Shown here one piece after another: positions 1-5,013 of a stretch of DNA of 5,013 nucleotides (its first letter is position 1; every line of letters starts with the position of its first letter). This DNA comes from Methanobacteriota archaeon (lineage in GTDB: Archaea; Halobacteriota; Methanosarcinia; Methanosarcinales; Methanoperedenaceae), in contig JAHIFK010000221.1 of the NCBI GenBank assembly GCA_018900975.1, positions 1-5,013 of the forward strand, given 5' to 3'. A program made the position numbers and the translations under genes. The notes under the pieces were generated by a model, which had not been told where the DNA came from, did no database searches, and saw only the letters and a list, made by a program, of their open reading frames with translations.

Positions 1-26
1 TCTGTTATCTCCTTCCTCTCGATCAT
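1..26 (-). CDS. Possible 5' end of a further operon gene (runs off left edge)
   Basis: An ATG at 26-24 on the minus strand opens a frame reading MIERKEIT to the window edge. It lies 32 nt after the stop of the Ig-repeat protein gene and on the same strand, so the operon could continue. A weak purine-rich stretch (CAGGGA) lies a few bases upstream. The same frame is also open for some codons upstream of the ATG, without another good start. Eight codons are too few to identify a product, and chance is a real possibility. Confidence 0.3.
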
Positions 27-58
27 AGTTCCCTGTAGGTCATACTGGTCTATGAATG

Positions 59-1273
59 TTACGATTTCCTTCTGAAATACGCGGCAGCCCCAATAACAAC
101 GAGAATTCCCATAATACCAGCAGTTGGCAGCCCTTTTGTTTCATAACTCACGGTCAGTGGAACTGTCCTCCTGAATATCATGACATTTTCCTTCTGGTCA
201 ATAGCCCTTATTTCAACATCCATAAGATACTTTTTGGCTACTGCAGAACTTTCAACGGTCAACCTGATCACTGCCTCGCCAGTATCTCCAGGTTCCAGTT
301 TGCCAATAAAATCTGATTTTTCACTGAACTTGAATGGCTGGGCTGAATCTTTGAACACGCGCAGTGAGACCGACTCTGCTTTTTGTGTCCCTGTATTTTT
401 CACTTTTATAAGGATGTCTGTATTTGTGCCGGGTACTATTTTTTCCGGGCTATATGTAACAGACTCTATCACAAGATGCGGCGCAGGCTTGATTGGTATA
501 TTCAGATCAAGCGTTTTTGTCCTGTACTGGTTCTCTTCATCGTTCTCATCCCTGTAAGTGATATTTAGTTTCGCCCCGTATTCTCCTTCAGTAACGTCAT
601 CGGCGATATCCACATAAAAATTTGAAGTTTTACTCTTGCCTTTTTCCAGTATACCTATGCTGTCCTCGTCAGAATAACTGTAAGTTGGCTTAAAACCTGA
701 AGGCAGAAGAAGTTTGACCTTGACGTTCTGTGCATTCCCTTTCCCGATATTATCAATATTGACAGACAGTTTTACCTCATCTGTATCTGCTATGAGCTTC
801 TCAGGAGAGGTAACAAGCGCTCCAACCACGAAATCTGACCTTTTCGGATCAATGTATATCGGGAAAACCTTATTCGTCCACCCTTCACCCGTGGAATAGC
901 CCAGAGTTATGTTGTAGGTTCCTTTGAGGGCATTATCTGCCACCTTCAGTTTGTAATGAAGCACATAATAAACCTCTTTTTCGCTTGTTCCGACGCTTGT
1001 TCCCAGATTTTTATCAGGCGTATCTCCCGCTTCAAATAAGAATGGGTAGCCGGCATCGAGATGGAACCTCAGGTTCTCAGTGGCGCCCCCTATCGTGTTC
1101 ACTATTTGCCATCGGATATCGATGTACTTTCCGGCATCCGCAGGGTCTGGATCCTGATGCATGAAATTCATCTGTATCCTGCTCCCTGTTCCGCCAGTAA
1201 TAGGCGCCCCTGAGACCGCTGCCGCTGATAATATCAGTATCATCATACCTGTTAATAAAAATTTGCTATTCAT
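59..1273 (-). CDS. Secreted, membrane-anchored Ig-like repeat protein (COG1361/S-layer-domain type), exporter partner
   Basis: The 404-residue product is probably displayed outside the cell membrane and held by a C-terminal anchor. Residues 1-22 form a signal peptide: Lys4, a hydrophobic core FLLTGMMILILSAAAV, then SGA before the mature chain. Three beta-rich segments follow at about 31-143, 148-262 and 267-376. The last two share the pattern 'SPEK-(L/I)-(I/V)' then a strand with 'V-I-N/K-N-(I/T)-G', ending in a Gly-rich turn before alternating hydrophobic residues. This is typical of CARDB/NEW3-like Ig folds in COG1361 proteins. Residues about 382-400 (PTAGIMGILVVIGAAAYF) form one membrane span, followed by a basic RRKS stop-transfer tail. 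The start overlaps the preceding exporter gene's stop as ATGA, and GAGGT lies 6 nt upstream of the ATG, so the start is secure. Co-transcription with two RND subunits suggests an extracytoplasmic adaptor or accessory subunit, though a transported client is also possible. The family is solid; the exact role is inference. Confidence 0.85.
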   Translation of the reverse strand: MNSKFLLTGMMILILSAAAVSGAPITGGTGSRIQMNFMHQDPDPADAGKYIDIRWQIVNTIGGATENLRFHLDAGYPFLFEAGDTPDKNLGTSVGTSEKEVYYVLHYKLKVADNALKGTYNITLGYSTGEGWTNKVFPIYIDPKRSDFVVGALVTSPEKLIADTDEVKLSVNIDNIGKGNAQNVKVKLLLPSGFKPTYSYSDEDSIGILEKGKSKTSNFYVDIADDVTEGEYGAKLNITYRDENDEENQYRTKTLDLNIPIKPAPHLVIESVTYSPEKIVPGTNTDILIKVKNTGTQKAESVSLRVFKDSAQPFKFSEKSDFIGKLEPGDTGEAVIRLTVESSAVAKKYLMDVEIRAIDQKENVMIFRRTVPLTVSYETKGLPTAGIMGILVVIGAAAYFRRKS

Positions 1274-2424
1274 GTTCTTACCTCGAATCTATCAATTAAT
1301 TTTTTGATTGAATTTTTTATATCTATACTATCTAATATGACTATGATCGCAGGAACAACTGTTATGGCTGCAAACATGCTTGCCACGACCCCGTATGCCA
1401 TTATGGTGCCCATGTCTGCAAGGAACGTTAGTTTTCCCAGTGACATCGCCTTAAAACCAATAAGTGCTGCCAGTGTAGTTGTTGACATGGGGACAATGAC
1501 ATTATTAAGTGATACTGTCATGGCTTCCTGCGGCGATCTGCCCGGAAGCTCAAGCCTGTACCTTGTCACGACCTGTATCCCGAAATCTATCCCGATGCCC
1601 ATAATCATGGAAAGCACGCCTGATGTCTCGGAGGTTAGTCCCATCCCGATAAATCCAACGTATCCCATAGCCCAGAGGCTTCCAAAAATTATTGTGGTCA
1701 AGGGAGTAAATCCGTATTTTACAGAGCGGAACACAATAAGTATGACCATAAGGATGCCAACCAGCGAGTATGTTGTCGTTCTTGCCATATCAGGTCCGAT
1801 GGACTTGCTCATCACCTGACCTTCCAGCACTGTTCCGCCAAGCTGAGCATTTATTCCGGGAGGCGCGGGTATTTCCTTGAGTATCTTACCGAGTTCATCC
1901 TCAAGGTTATTAAGGTCAACGTCGTCTGTCGTCTGTATCCTTACAAGAGCCATTGTATAATCTTTGCTGAAATACCTGTCAAAAAGCCCATTCTTGCCTG
2001 TTATTTCCTGTACCTCCCTCAGTGACTGCGGCAATCTTCCATTGTTGAGGCTTTTAAGCATTGAAGCAGGGCTTGAGACATCGATCACATCGTCAGTATG
2101 CGCAGCAAGTTGAGACATCCGGTCCATATACCTGATAACGACCGGGTCCCTGACATCCGAAACTTCATCAGACCCGCTGTACTGAGGGTCGATCTCAACA
2201 ACGAGAAAGACCATATTGGTGCTTCCGAATTCGTCTTCTATCTTGAAAAGCGTGTTCATGACTTCCACATCTTTCGGAAGAAAATCCCTCTGTTCCGTAC
2301 TTTTGACCTGGATGGTGCCAGCCATTATGATGGCGAAGGCTGAGATCACGATCACTGCCGTCAGCACGATGAACGGGCGGCTGGTAACGAATTTAGAATA
2401 CTTTTCTATTAACCTGTTAATCAT
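1270..2424 (-). CDS. RND/MMPL-family half-size exporter subunit B (HAE3-like)
   Basis: This is a 384-residue membrane protein with the half-RND layout. TM1 is at about 17-37 and a large extracytoplasmic loop at 38-215. TM2-TM6 lie at about 216-233, 239-258, 264-287, 305-327 and 338-364, followed by a short charged cytoplasmic tail. TM4 carries the family signature MGIGIDFGIQVVTRYRLE; Asp280 sits where RND pumps place a proton-relay acidic residue. The loop contains VRDPVVIR, SSPAS and FSKDYTMAL, all echoed in subunit A, so the two genes are tandem paralogues. I chose the ATG at 2424: it follows subunit A's TAA by one base, has CAGGT just upstream, and gives the canonical cytoplasmic N-terminus MINRLIEKYSKF. 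The reading frame stays open 30 codons further to an ATG at 2514, but those codons are polar, overlap subunit A and have no matching segment there. Known family roles are proton-driven export of hydrophobic or amphiphilic compounds; the substrate here is unknown. Confidence 0.88.
   Translation of the reverse strand: MINRLIEKYSKFVTSRPFIVLTAVIVISAFAIIMAGTIQVKSTEQRDFLPKDVEVMNTLFKIEDEFGSTNMVFLVVEIDPQYSGSDEVSDVRDPVVIRYMDRMSQLAAHTDDVIDVSSPASMLKSLNNGRLPQSLREVQEITGKNGLFDRYFSKDYTMALVRIQTTDDVDLNNLEDELGKILKEIPAPPGINAQLGGTVLEGQVMSKSIGPDMARTTTYSLVGILMVILIVFRSVKYGFTPLTTIIFGSLWAMGYVGFIGMGLTSETSGVLSMIMGIGIDFGIQVVTRYRLELPGRSPQEAMTVSLNNVIVPMSTTTLAALIGFKAMSLGKLTFLADMGTIMAYGVVASMFAAITVVPAIIVILDSIDIKNSIKKLIDRFEVRT
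1280..1284 (-). promoter_or_regulatory. Ribosome binding site of the Ig-repeat protein gene
   Basis: GAGGT on the minus strand lies six bases before the ATG at 1273, inside the 3' end of the upstream exporter gene. Together with the ATGA stop/start overlap it fixes the start and suggests coupled translation. Confidence 0.75.
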
Positions 2425-2425
2425 G

Positions 2426-3604
2426 TTACCTGCCTCTCTCTTCGTGTATTTCCTTCTTAGTTGTGTATTTTTCAAGTTTCCTGTAGGTATTCCAGTACTC
2501 GTAGTCCTCTTCAAGCAGTATCATCACGGGATTTGCAAAGAGCGCTGCAAGAAGGCAGTATGCTATCCCGAGCGCCAGCGTCTGACCGAAATGCTGTATC
2601 ATCGGCATGGTGGTGAACGACAATACGCCAAAACCCACCATAGTGGTCAGCCCTGACCCGATGACAGCTGTGCCTATCCCGTGTACTGTGGTCTTCATCG
2701 ACTCAAGCTGGCTTATTTTTTTTGCCCGTTCTTCTTTGTACCTGCTCACCACGAACACGCCGTATTCCACTCCAAGCCCAAGTATCATAGAACTCAAGCC
2801 TACAGTGGCGATAGACAGCGGTATCCCCAGCCAGCCAAGTGTTCCCATCGTCCATATCAGTCCGAGTGAAAGCGGGATGAATATAAGAAATCCATGTGTG
2901 AACGAACGCTGCATAACGAAAAGCAGGAGAAGTATGAGAATAGCTGCAACTATCAGTGTAAAGACAGCATCCCTTTTCAGCAGGTCAAAGATGGTCACCC
3001 TCAGAAGCGGGGCTCCGGTGACGCGGAATTTTATTCCCGGTGGATGCGGAGTGTAACTTATCTGCTCATCGATAAACCTGTTAAAACTCAGGATCTTTTC
3101 TTCGCCCGAGCCAAGGTCAGCGGTCACGTACATGAGCGCCATGCTGTAGTCCTTGCTCAAGAACGCATCAGCAGAAGGGGATCGCATCATTGCGGAGATC
3201 TCTTCATCAGAGACTGCTTTTCTGCCCCTGAATAAACTTGCGGGGGAAGCCACGCTTGATACATCTTCCCTGTCCCTTAGCGCTCCGTCAAGGAAAATAA
3301 GGGAACGTATCACATCGGGGTCGCGAATGTCCCTCACAGCTTTTTTTGAATCTACTGAAACATCAAGCTGCGCTGCAATGACCACAGTATCAGCCCCGCC
3401 GAATTTATCGGATATACGGTCGTCGAGTTTGAATATCGGCAGTTCTGTGGGCATCTCTTTCCTGATATCAGAGTTTACTGTAAGGTCCTTTAGACCGTAG
3501 CCCACGATAATGGTAAAGATAACTATCATTACGGCAAGCAGTTTTGTATGCTTTCTCTGTATTTCCGCAAGCTTTTTCAGGTTATTTTCAAGGAAATCCG
3601 GCAT
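2426..3604 (-). CDS. RND/MMPL-family half-size exporter subunit A (HAE3-like)
   Basis: This 392-residue polytopic membrane protein is the first gene of the minus-strand operon. TM1 is at about 21-38 and a large extracytoplasmic loop at 39-211. TM2-TM6 lie at about 212-231, 237-256, 262-287, 308-330 and 337-364, and the charged cytoplasmic tail is at 365-392. The loop carries IRDPDVIR, VASPASL, LSKDYSMAL and HPPGI, matching subunit B. TM4 reads LGLGVEYGVFVVSRYKEE: Glu280 replaces the Asp at the equivalent position of subunit B. Full-size RND pumps have two such halves in one chain; the HAE3 family includes half-size archaeal members, so this size is not a truncation. The pair (392 + 384 aa) probably assembles as heteromers, which is inference. 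The ATG at 3604 is preceded by AGGT (3612-3609 on the minus strand) four bases upstream. Substrate unknown. A SecD/SecF identity is unlikely because the SecDF signature motifs are not apparent and the gene context differs. Confidence 0.88.
   Translation of the reverse strand: MPDFLENNLKKLAEIQRKHTKLLAVMIVIFTIIVGYGLKDLTVNSDIRKEMPTELPIFKLDDRISDKFGGADTVVIAAQLDVSVDSKKAVRDIRDPDVIRSLIFLDGALRDREDVSSVASPASLFRGRKAVSDEEISAMMRSPSADAFLSKDYSMALMYVTADLGSGEEKILSFNRFIDEQISYTPHPPGIKFRVTGAPLLRVTIFDLLKRDAVFTLIVAAILILLLLFVMQRSFTHGFLIFIPLSLGLIWTMGTLGWLGIPLSIATVGLSSMILGLGVEYGVFVVSRYKEERAKKISQLESMKTTVHGIGTAVIGSGLTTMVGFGVLSFTTMPMIQHFGQTLALGIAYCLLAALFANPVMILLEEDYEYWNTYRKLEKYTTKKEIHEERGR
2428..2432 (-). promoter_or_regulatory. 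Ribosome binding site that decides the start of exporter subunit B
   Basis: CAGGT on the minus strand lies three bases before the ATG at 2424 and overlaps the stop codon of subunit A. The short spacer makes it modest as a Shine-Dalgarno site. Its position supports the 2424 start over the upstream in-frame ATG at 2514. Confidence 0.5.
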
Positions 3605-3663
3605 AACTACCTAAAGTAATTTTTTTGGTTGGGTTTTATACCCCCCAATTCTATTGTTTCAAG

Positions 3664-3671
3664 TATTTAAA
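3664..3671 (-). promoter_or_regulatory. Probable TATA box of the exporter operon
   Basis: TTTAAATA on the minus strand predicts transcription start near 3641, giving a leader of about 37 nt that includes the AGGT site before the ATG at 3604. A second candidate, TATAAAA at 3640-3634, would start transcription near 3611 and cut into that ribosome site, so I prefer the distal box. No start site is measured; the assignment rests on the usual archaeal spacing of about 26 nt. Confidence 0.5.
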
Positions 3672-3677
3672 TTGTTC

Positions 3678-3705
3678 TGGTTTAAACAACTTAAAAGTGG
3701 TTTAA
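3678..3705. repeat. TGGTTTAA direct repeat with 20-bp period (candidate operator)
   Basis: TGGTTTAA occurs at 3678-3685 and again at 3698-3705, exactly 20 bp apart, about two helical turns and so on one DNA face. The first copy overlaps the palindrome GTTTAAAC (3680-3687). A TTGTT/AACAA inverted repeat (3672-3676 with 3685-3689) overlaps the same area. The pair sits between the two divergent TATA boxes, where an archaeal regulator could affect both promoters. In AT-rich DNA an 8-bp repeat can arise by chance, so function is inference. Confidence 0.4.
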
Positions 3706-3714
3706 TTGAATAAG

Positions 3715-3724
3715 TTTATATATA
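3715..3724 (+). promoter_or_regulatory. TATA box of the TrmB-family regulator gene
   Basis: TTTATATATA is a near-ideal archaeal TATA box. With the usual spacing, transcription would begin at or within a few bases of the GTG at 3745, implying a leaderless mRNA. This also argues against the in-frame TTG at 3706, which lies upstream of the box and would not be transcribed from it. Confidence 0.65.
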
Positions 3725-3744
3725 CGGGCGAAATATTAATACTC

Positions 3745-4584
3745 GTGATCGAGAAACTGAAAAAGCTCGGGCTTTCCGGATATGAAGCGCAGGCGTACAT
3801 AGCGCTTCTTAAACTGGGCGACGCCGAAGCCAATGAGCTTGCTACCAGGGCAAAGATACCTATGGGCAGGATATACAATGTGCTCTCAAGTCTTGAGGAA
3901 TTCCACCTGATCCGCGCACAGGATACCAGACCCAGAAAATATGTGTGTGTTGAGCCTGCTGCGGCACTTGAACGGCTTTTAAAGAACAAACTGGAAGAAT
4001 TCACACGAGCAAGCATGGAGATGGATGAACTGGCAAGTGAGCTTGCGTCAGAACTTACCGTAATAAAACCAAATAAGTCCGCAAAGACATTCTGGACCGT
4101 GGCGATCGGAGATAACTCCCTTGACCTTTTTCGGGAATGCATAATTAGCGCTAATAAGGAAGTACTGTTTTTCATGGCATCCCAAAAGACATCTGAGAGA
4201 TTGAAACAAAAGATCAAGATAGAAAAACTTCCCGGTATCTTAAGCGCCATACATGATGTTCTTAAAAAGGGAGTAGATGTTAAAGCTATCCTGAACGAAG
4301 AAGTGGATTTTAGCGAGCTCGAGAGGTCTTCTTCCATCAAGAACCTGATGATGCACATGGGCACGGGATTTAATTGCAGGATGGCAGCCATACCTGCGAC
4401 TCCGTTCCATATTATTGACAGGGAAAATGTTTTGCTTGAGGTTCTGAACCCATTAGCCCCTGACGATCTGTTCGCGCTCATCAATATAAGGGATGCGAAA
4501 CTGGCTGAAGAATTGAGGGAAAAATTCTTCACTATCTGGGATAAGGCAGAGCCTTATACTGGAAAAATCAGCTTTGAAAAATAA
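3745..4584 (+). CDS. TrmB-family transcriptional regulator
   Basis: This 279-residue protein has the standard two-part TrmB architecture. Residues 1-75 form a winged helix-turn-helix: the family opening IEKLKKLGLSGYEAQAYIAL, a second helix DAEANELATRAKI, a recognition helix PMGRIYNVLSSLEE, and a wing ending RPRKYVCVEP. Residues about 76-106 are a charged amphipathic helix, probably a dimerising coiled coil. Residues about 115-268 look like the TrmB-type effector domain (VAIGDNSLDLFRECIISANKEVLFF, then DVLKKGVDVKAIL and HIIDRENVLLEVL), related to PLD-like folds in many TrmB proteins. The start is GTG at 3745, because it gives the canonical N-terminus and fits a TATA box about 26 bp upstream; the in-frame TTG at 3706 is rejected. 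It is divergent from the RND operon, so regulation of that operon and of itself is the natural inference. Many TrmB proteins sense sugars; no ligand can be assigned here. The stop codon touches the convergent tRNA gene. Confidence 0.9.
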   Translation: MIEKLKKLGLSGYEAQAYIALLKLGDAEANELATRAKIPMGRIYNVLSSLEEFHLIRAQDTRPRKYVCVEPAAALERLLKNKLEEFTRASMEMDELASELASELTVIKPNKSAKTFWTVAIGDNSLDLFRECIISANKEVLFFMASQKTSERLKQKIKIEKLPGILSAIHDVLKKGVDVKAILNEEVDFSELERSSSIKNLMMHMGTGFNCRMAAIPATPFHIIDRENVLLEVLNPLAPDDLFALINIRDAKLAEELREKFFTIWDKAEPYTGKISFEK

Positions 4585-4655
4585 GCCAAGGTCCGGAGTC
4601 GAACCGGATTGGAATCGCTCTGCAGGCGATTGCGTGGCCGTTCCGCCACCTTGGC
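4584..4655 (-). tRNA. tRNA-Cys (anticodon GCA)
   Basis: The minus strand folds as a cloverleaf of 72 nt. The acceptor stem is GCCAAGG with CCTTGGC. The D arm has a three-pair GCG/CGC stem and GG in the loop. The anticodon stem is ATCGC/GCGAT with loop CTGCAGA, placing anticodon GCA at 4623-4621. The T arm is TCCGG-TTCGACT-CCGGA. The next base is U, the discriminator typical of tRNA-Cys. CCA is not encoded, and there is no intron. The discriminator base is position 4584, which is also the last base of the convergent regulator's TAA stop. Confidence 0.95.
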
Positions 4656-4679
4656 GCGAGAGGCTACATTCACATTATA

Positions 4680-4687
4680 GATTATAA
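4680..4687 (-). promoter_or_regulatory. Probable TATA box of the tRNA-Cys gene
   Basis: TTATAATC on the minus strand, centred near 4684, places transcription start near 4658, about three bases before the mature tRNA 5' end. A nearby TATAATG (4679-4673) would start transcription inside the tRNA, so it is less likely. Confidence 0.55.
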
Positions 4688-4730
4688 GGTTTTTGTAATT
4701 GACAGTTATAAAGTTTTTTATATTTACGAG

Positions 4731-4874
4731 TTAAAAGTATTCCTTTGCCGCAACTGCCATCTGATTTGCACCTGCTTCTTCCGGCAAAATGACCTTATCT
4801 GCCCCAAGTTTAAGGAATCTTTTAACGCTCTCAGGTCTGCTGGCCCTCAGGATAAGGCGTATTTTCGGATTCAT
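4731..4874 (-). pseudogene. 3' fragment of a TrkA-N (RCK/KTN-type NAD-binding) gene
   Basis: From the ATG at 4874 the frame encodes 47 residues and ends in TAA. The sequence has NPKIRLILRAS, then ESVKRFLKLGADKVILP and EEAGANQMA. This is the last part of the TrkA-N Rossmann fold found in potassium-uptake and potassium-channel regulatory subunits, where the usual pattern is 'NP-I-RA ... GAD-V-P'. The first two-thirds of the domain, including the GxGxxG nucleotide-binding loop, is absent. The open frame extends upstream to a TAG at 4931-4929, but its residues before about 'SAMNP' do not resemble TrkA. Recognisable homology therefore stops next to the palindrome at 4886-4938. I call it a remnant, truncated at the 5' end. 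A translated small protein cannot be excluded: a TATA-like GGTATAC lies about 25 bp before the ATG, although it falls inside the palindrome. Confidence 0.7.
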
Positions 4875-4885
4875 TGCGCTGGGGT

Positions 4886-4938
4886 CAAGGGGTAGAGTAT
4901 ACCTCTGGCCTTCAGGCAGAGGTTGAATCTACCCCTTG
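4886..4938. repeat. 53-nt imperfect palindrome (long hairpin) beside the TrkA fragment
   Basis: The outer arms CAAGGGGTAGA (4886-4896) and TCTACCCCTTG (4928-4938) are perfectly complementary over 11 bp. After a symmetric 4x4 internal loop, inner arms ACCTCTG (4901-4907) and CAGAGGT (4917-4923) pair over 7 bp around a 9-nt loop, where CC and GG could add two more pairs. Neither side is followed by a T-run, so it is not a typical terminator. I see no clear target-site duplication at its edges. It could be a miniature mobile-element end, a dispersed palindromic repeat or an RNA/protein binding site; its nature is unknown. Confidence 0.75.
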
Positions 4939-5013
4939 CACTTGCGATAAGTAAACGAAAAAAGAAACTGATTAAATCCTTTTAATGGCGTTTTAGCAAA
5001 ATACAAAATACAA

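Noticed and set aside
1304..1819. Plus-strand open frame of 171 codons opposite exporter subunit B
   Set aside because: It is hydrophobic only because it mirrors TM-encoding sequence, and it lies wholly opposite a well-supported gene with motifs.
2425..2514. Upstream ATG at 2514 as the start of exporter subunit B
   Set aside because: The extra 30 residues are polar, overlap subunit A's coding end and have no equivalent in the paralogue. The ATG at 2424 has a nearby ribosome site and a canonical N-terminus.
3706..3744. TTG at 3706 as the regulator start
   Set aside because: It lies upstream of the TATA box and adds residues not typical of the TrmB N-terminus.
3702..4532. Long minus-strand open frame (276 codons) opposite the regulator
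   Set aside because: Its translation is Ser/Leu-rich and low in complexity, with no domain pattern. It is the antisense shadow of a clear TrmB gene.
4584..4655. tRNA-Cys as the attachment site of an integrated element
   Set aside because: No integrase gene and no second copy of the tRNA 3' end are visible in the window. The sequence on the 3' side is an ordinary regulator gene.
4886..4938. Palindrome as an intrinsic terminator
   Set aside because: No T-run follows on either strand, and on the minus strand it lies upstream of the TrkA fragment, not after a gene.
4990..5013. Short ATACAAA repeats at the right edge as a possible CRISPR or satellite start
   Set aside because: There are only two short AT-rich copies, with no spacer-repeat pattern, and the window ends there.

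Overview
The window looks like a piece of an archaeal chromosome, most likely from the Euryarchaeota and perhaps near Methanosarcinales/Methanoperedens-type organisms; the lineage is inference. The evidence is a TrmB-family regulator, archaeal TATA boxes at the expected distance from gene starts, a tRNA gene without an encoded CCA end, S-layer-type (COG1361-like) Ig-domain repeats, and half-size RND/MMPL exporters of the largely archaeal HAE3 type. Arg codons AGA/AGG and Ile codon ATA are frequent.

Layout. (1) Positions 3604 down to 59 (minus strand) hold a tight three-gene operon. It encodes two paralogous half-size RND exporter subunits (392 and 384 aa), then a secreted, membrane-anchored Ig-like repeat protein (404 aa). 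The spacings are 1 nt and a 4-nt ATGA overlap, so translation is probably coupled. A further gene may begin at position 26 and run off the left edge. (2) Positions 3605-3744 are a divergent promoter region with a TATA box for each direction. Between them lies a TGGTTTAA direct repeat with a 20-bp period, a candidate operator. (3) Positions 3745-4584 (plus strand) encode a TrmB-family regulator, probably read from a leaderless GTG start. (4) A tRNA-Cys(GCA) gene on the minus strand abuts the regulator tail to tail; its discriminator base shares position 4584 with the regulator's stop codon. (5) Positions 4731-4885 hold a fragment of a TrkA-N (potassium channel/RCK-type NAD-binding) gene on the minus strand. 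Its recognisable homology stops at the edge of a 53-nt palindrome (4886-4938). Positions 4939-5013 are AT-rich and I see no gene there.

How the genes work together (inference). The two half-transporters probably form a heteromeric RND pump equivalent to a 12-TM exporter. The Ig-repeat protein is probably its extracytoplasmic partner or client. The divergent TrmB-type protein is the obvious candidate regulator of the operon. The pump's substrate cannot be read from the sequence. The most notable features are the asymmetric proton-relay residue (Asp versus Glu at aligned position 280) in the two halves, the pump/Ig-protein/regulator module, and the palindrome at the broken end of the TrkA fragment. 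Nothing here is clearly a wholly new system.
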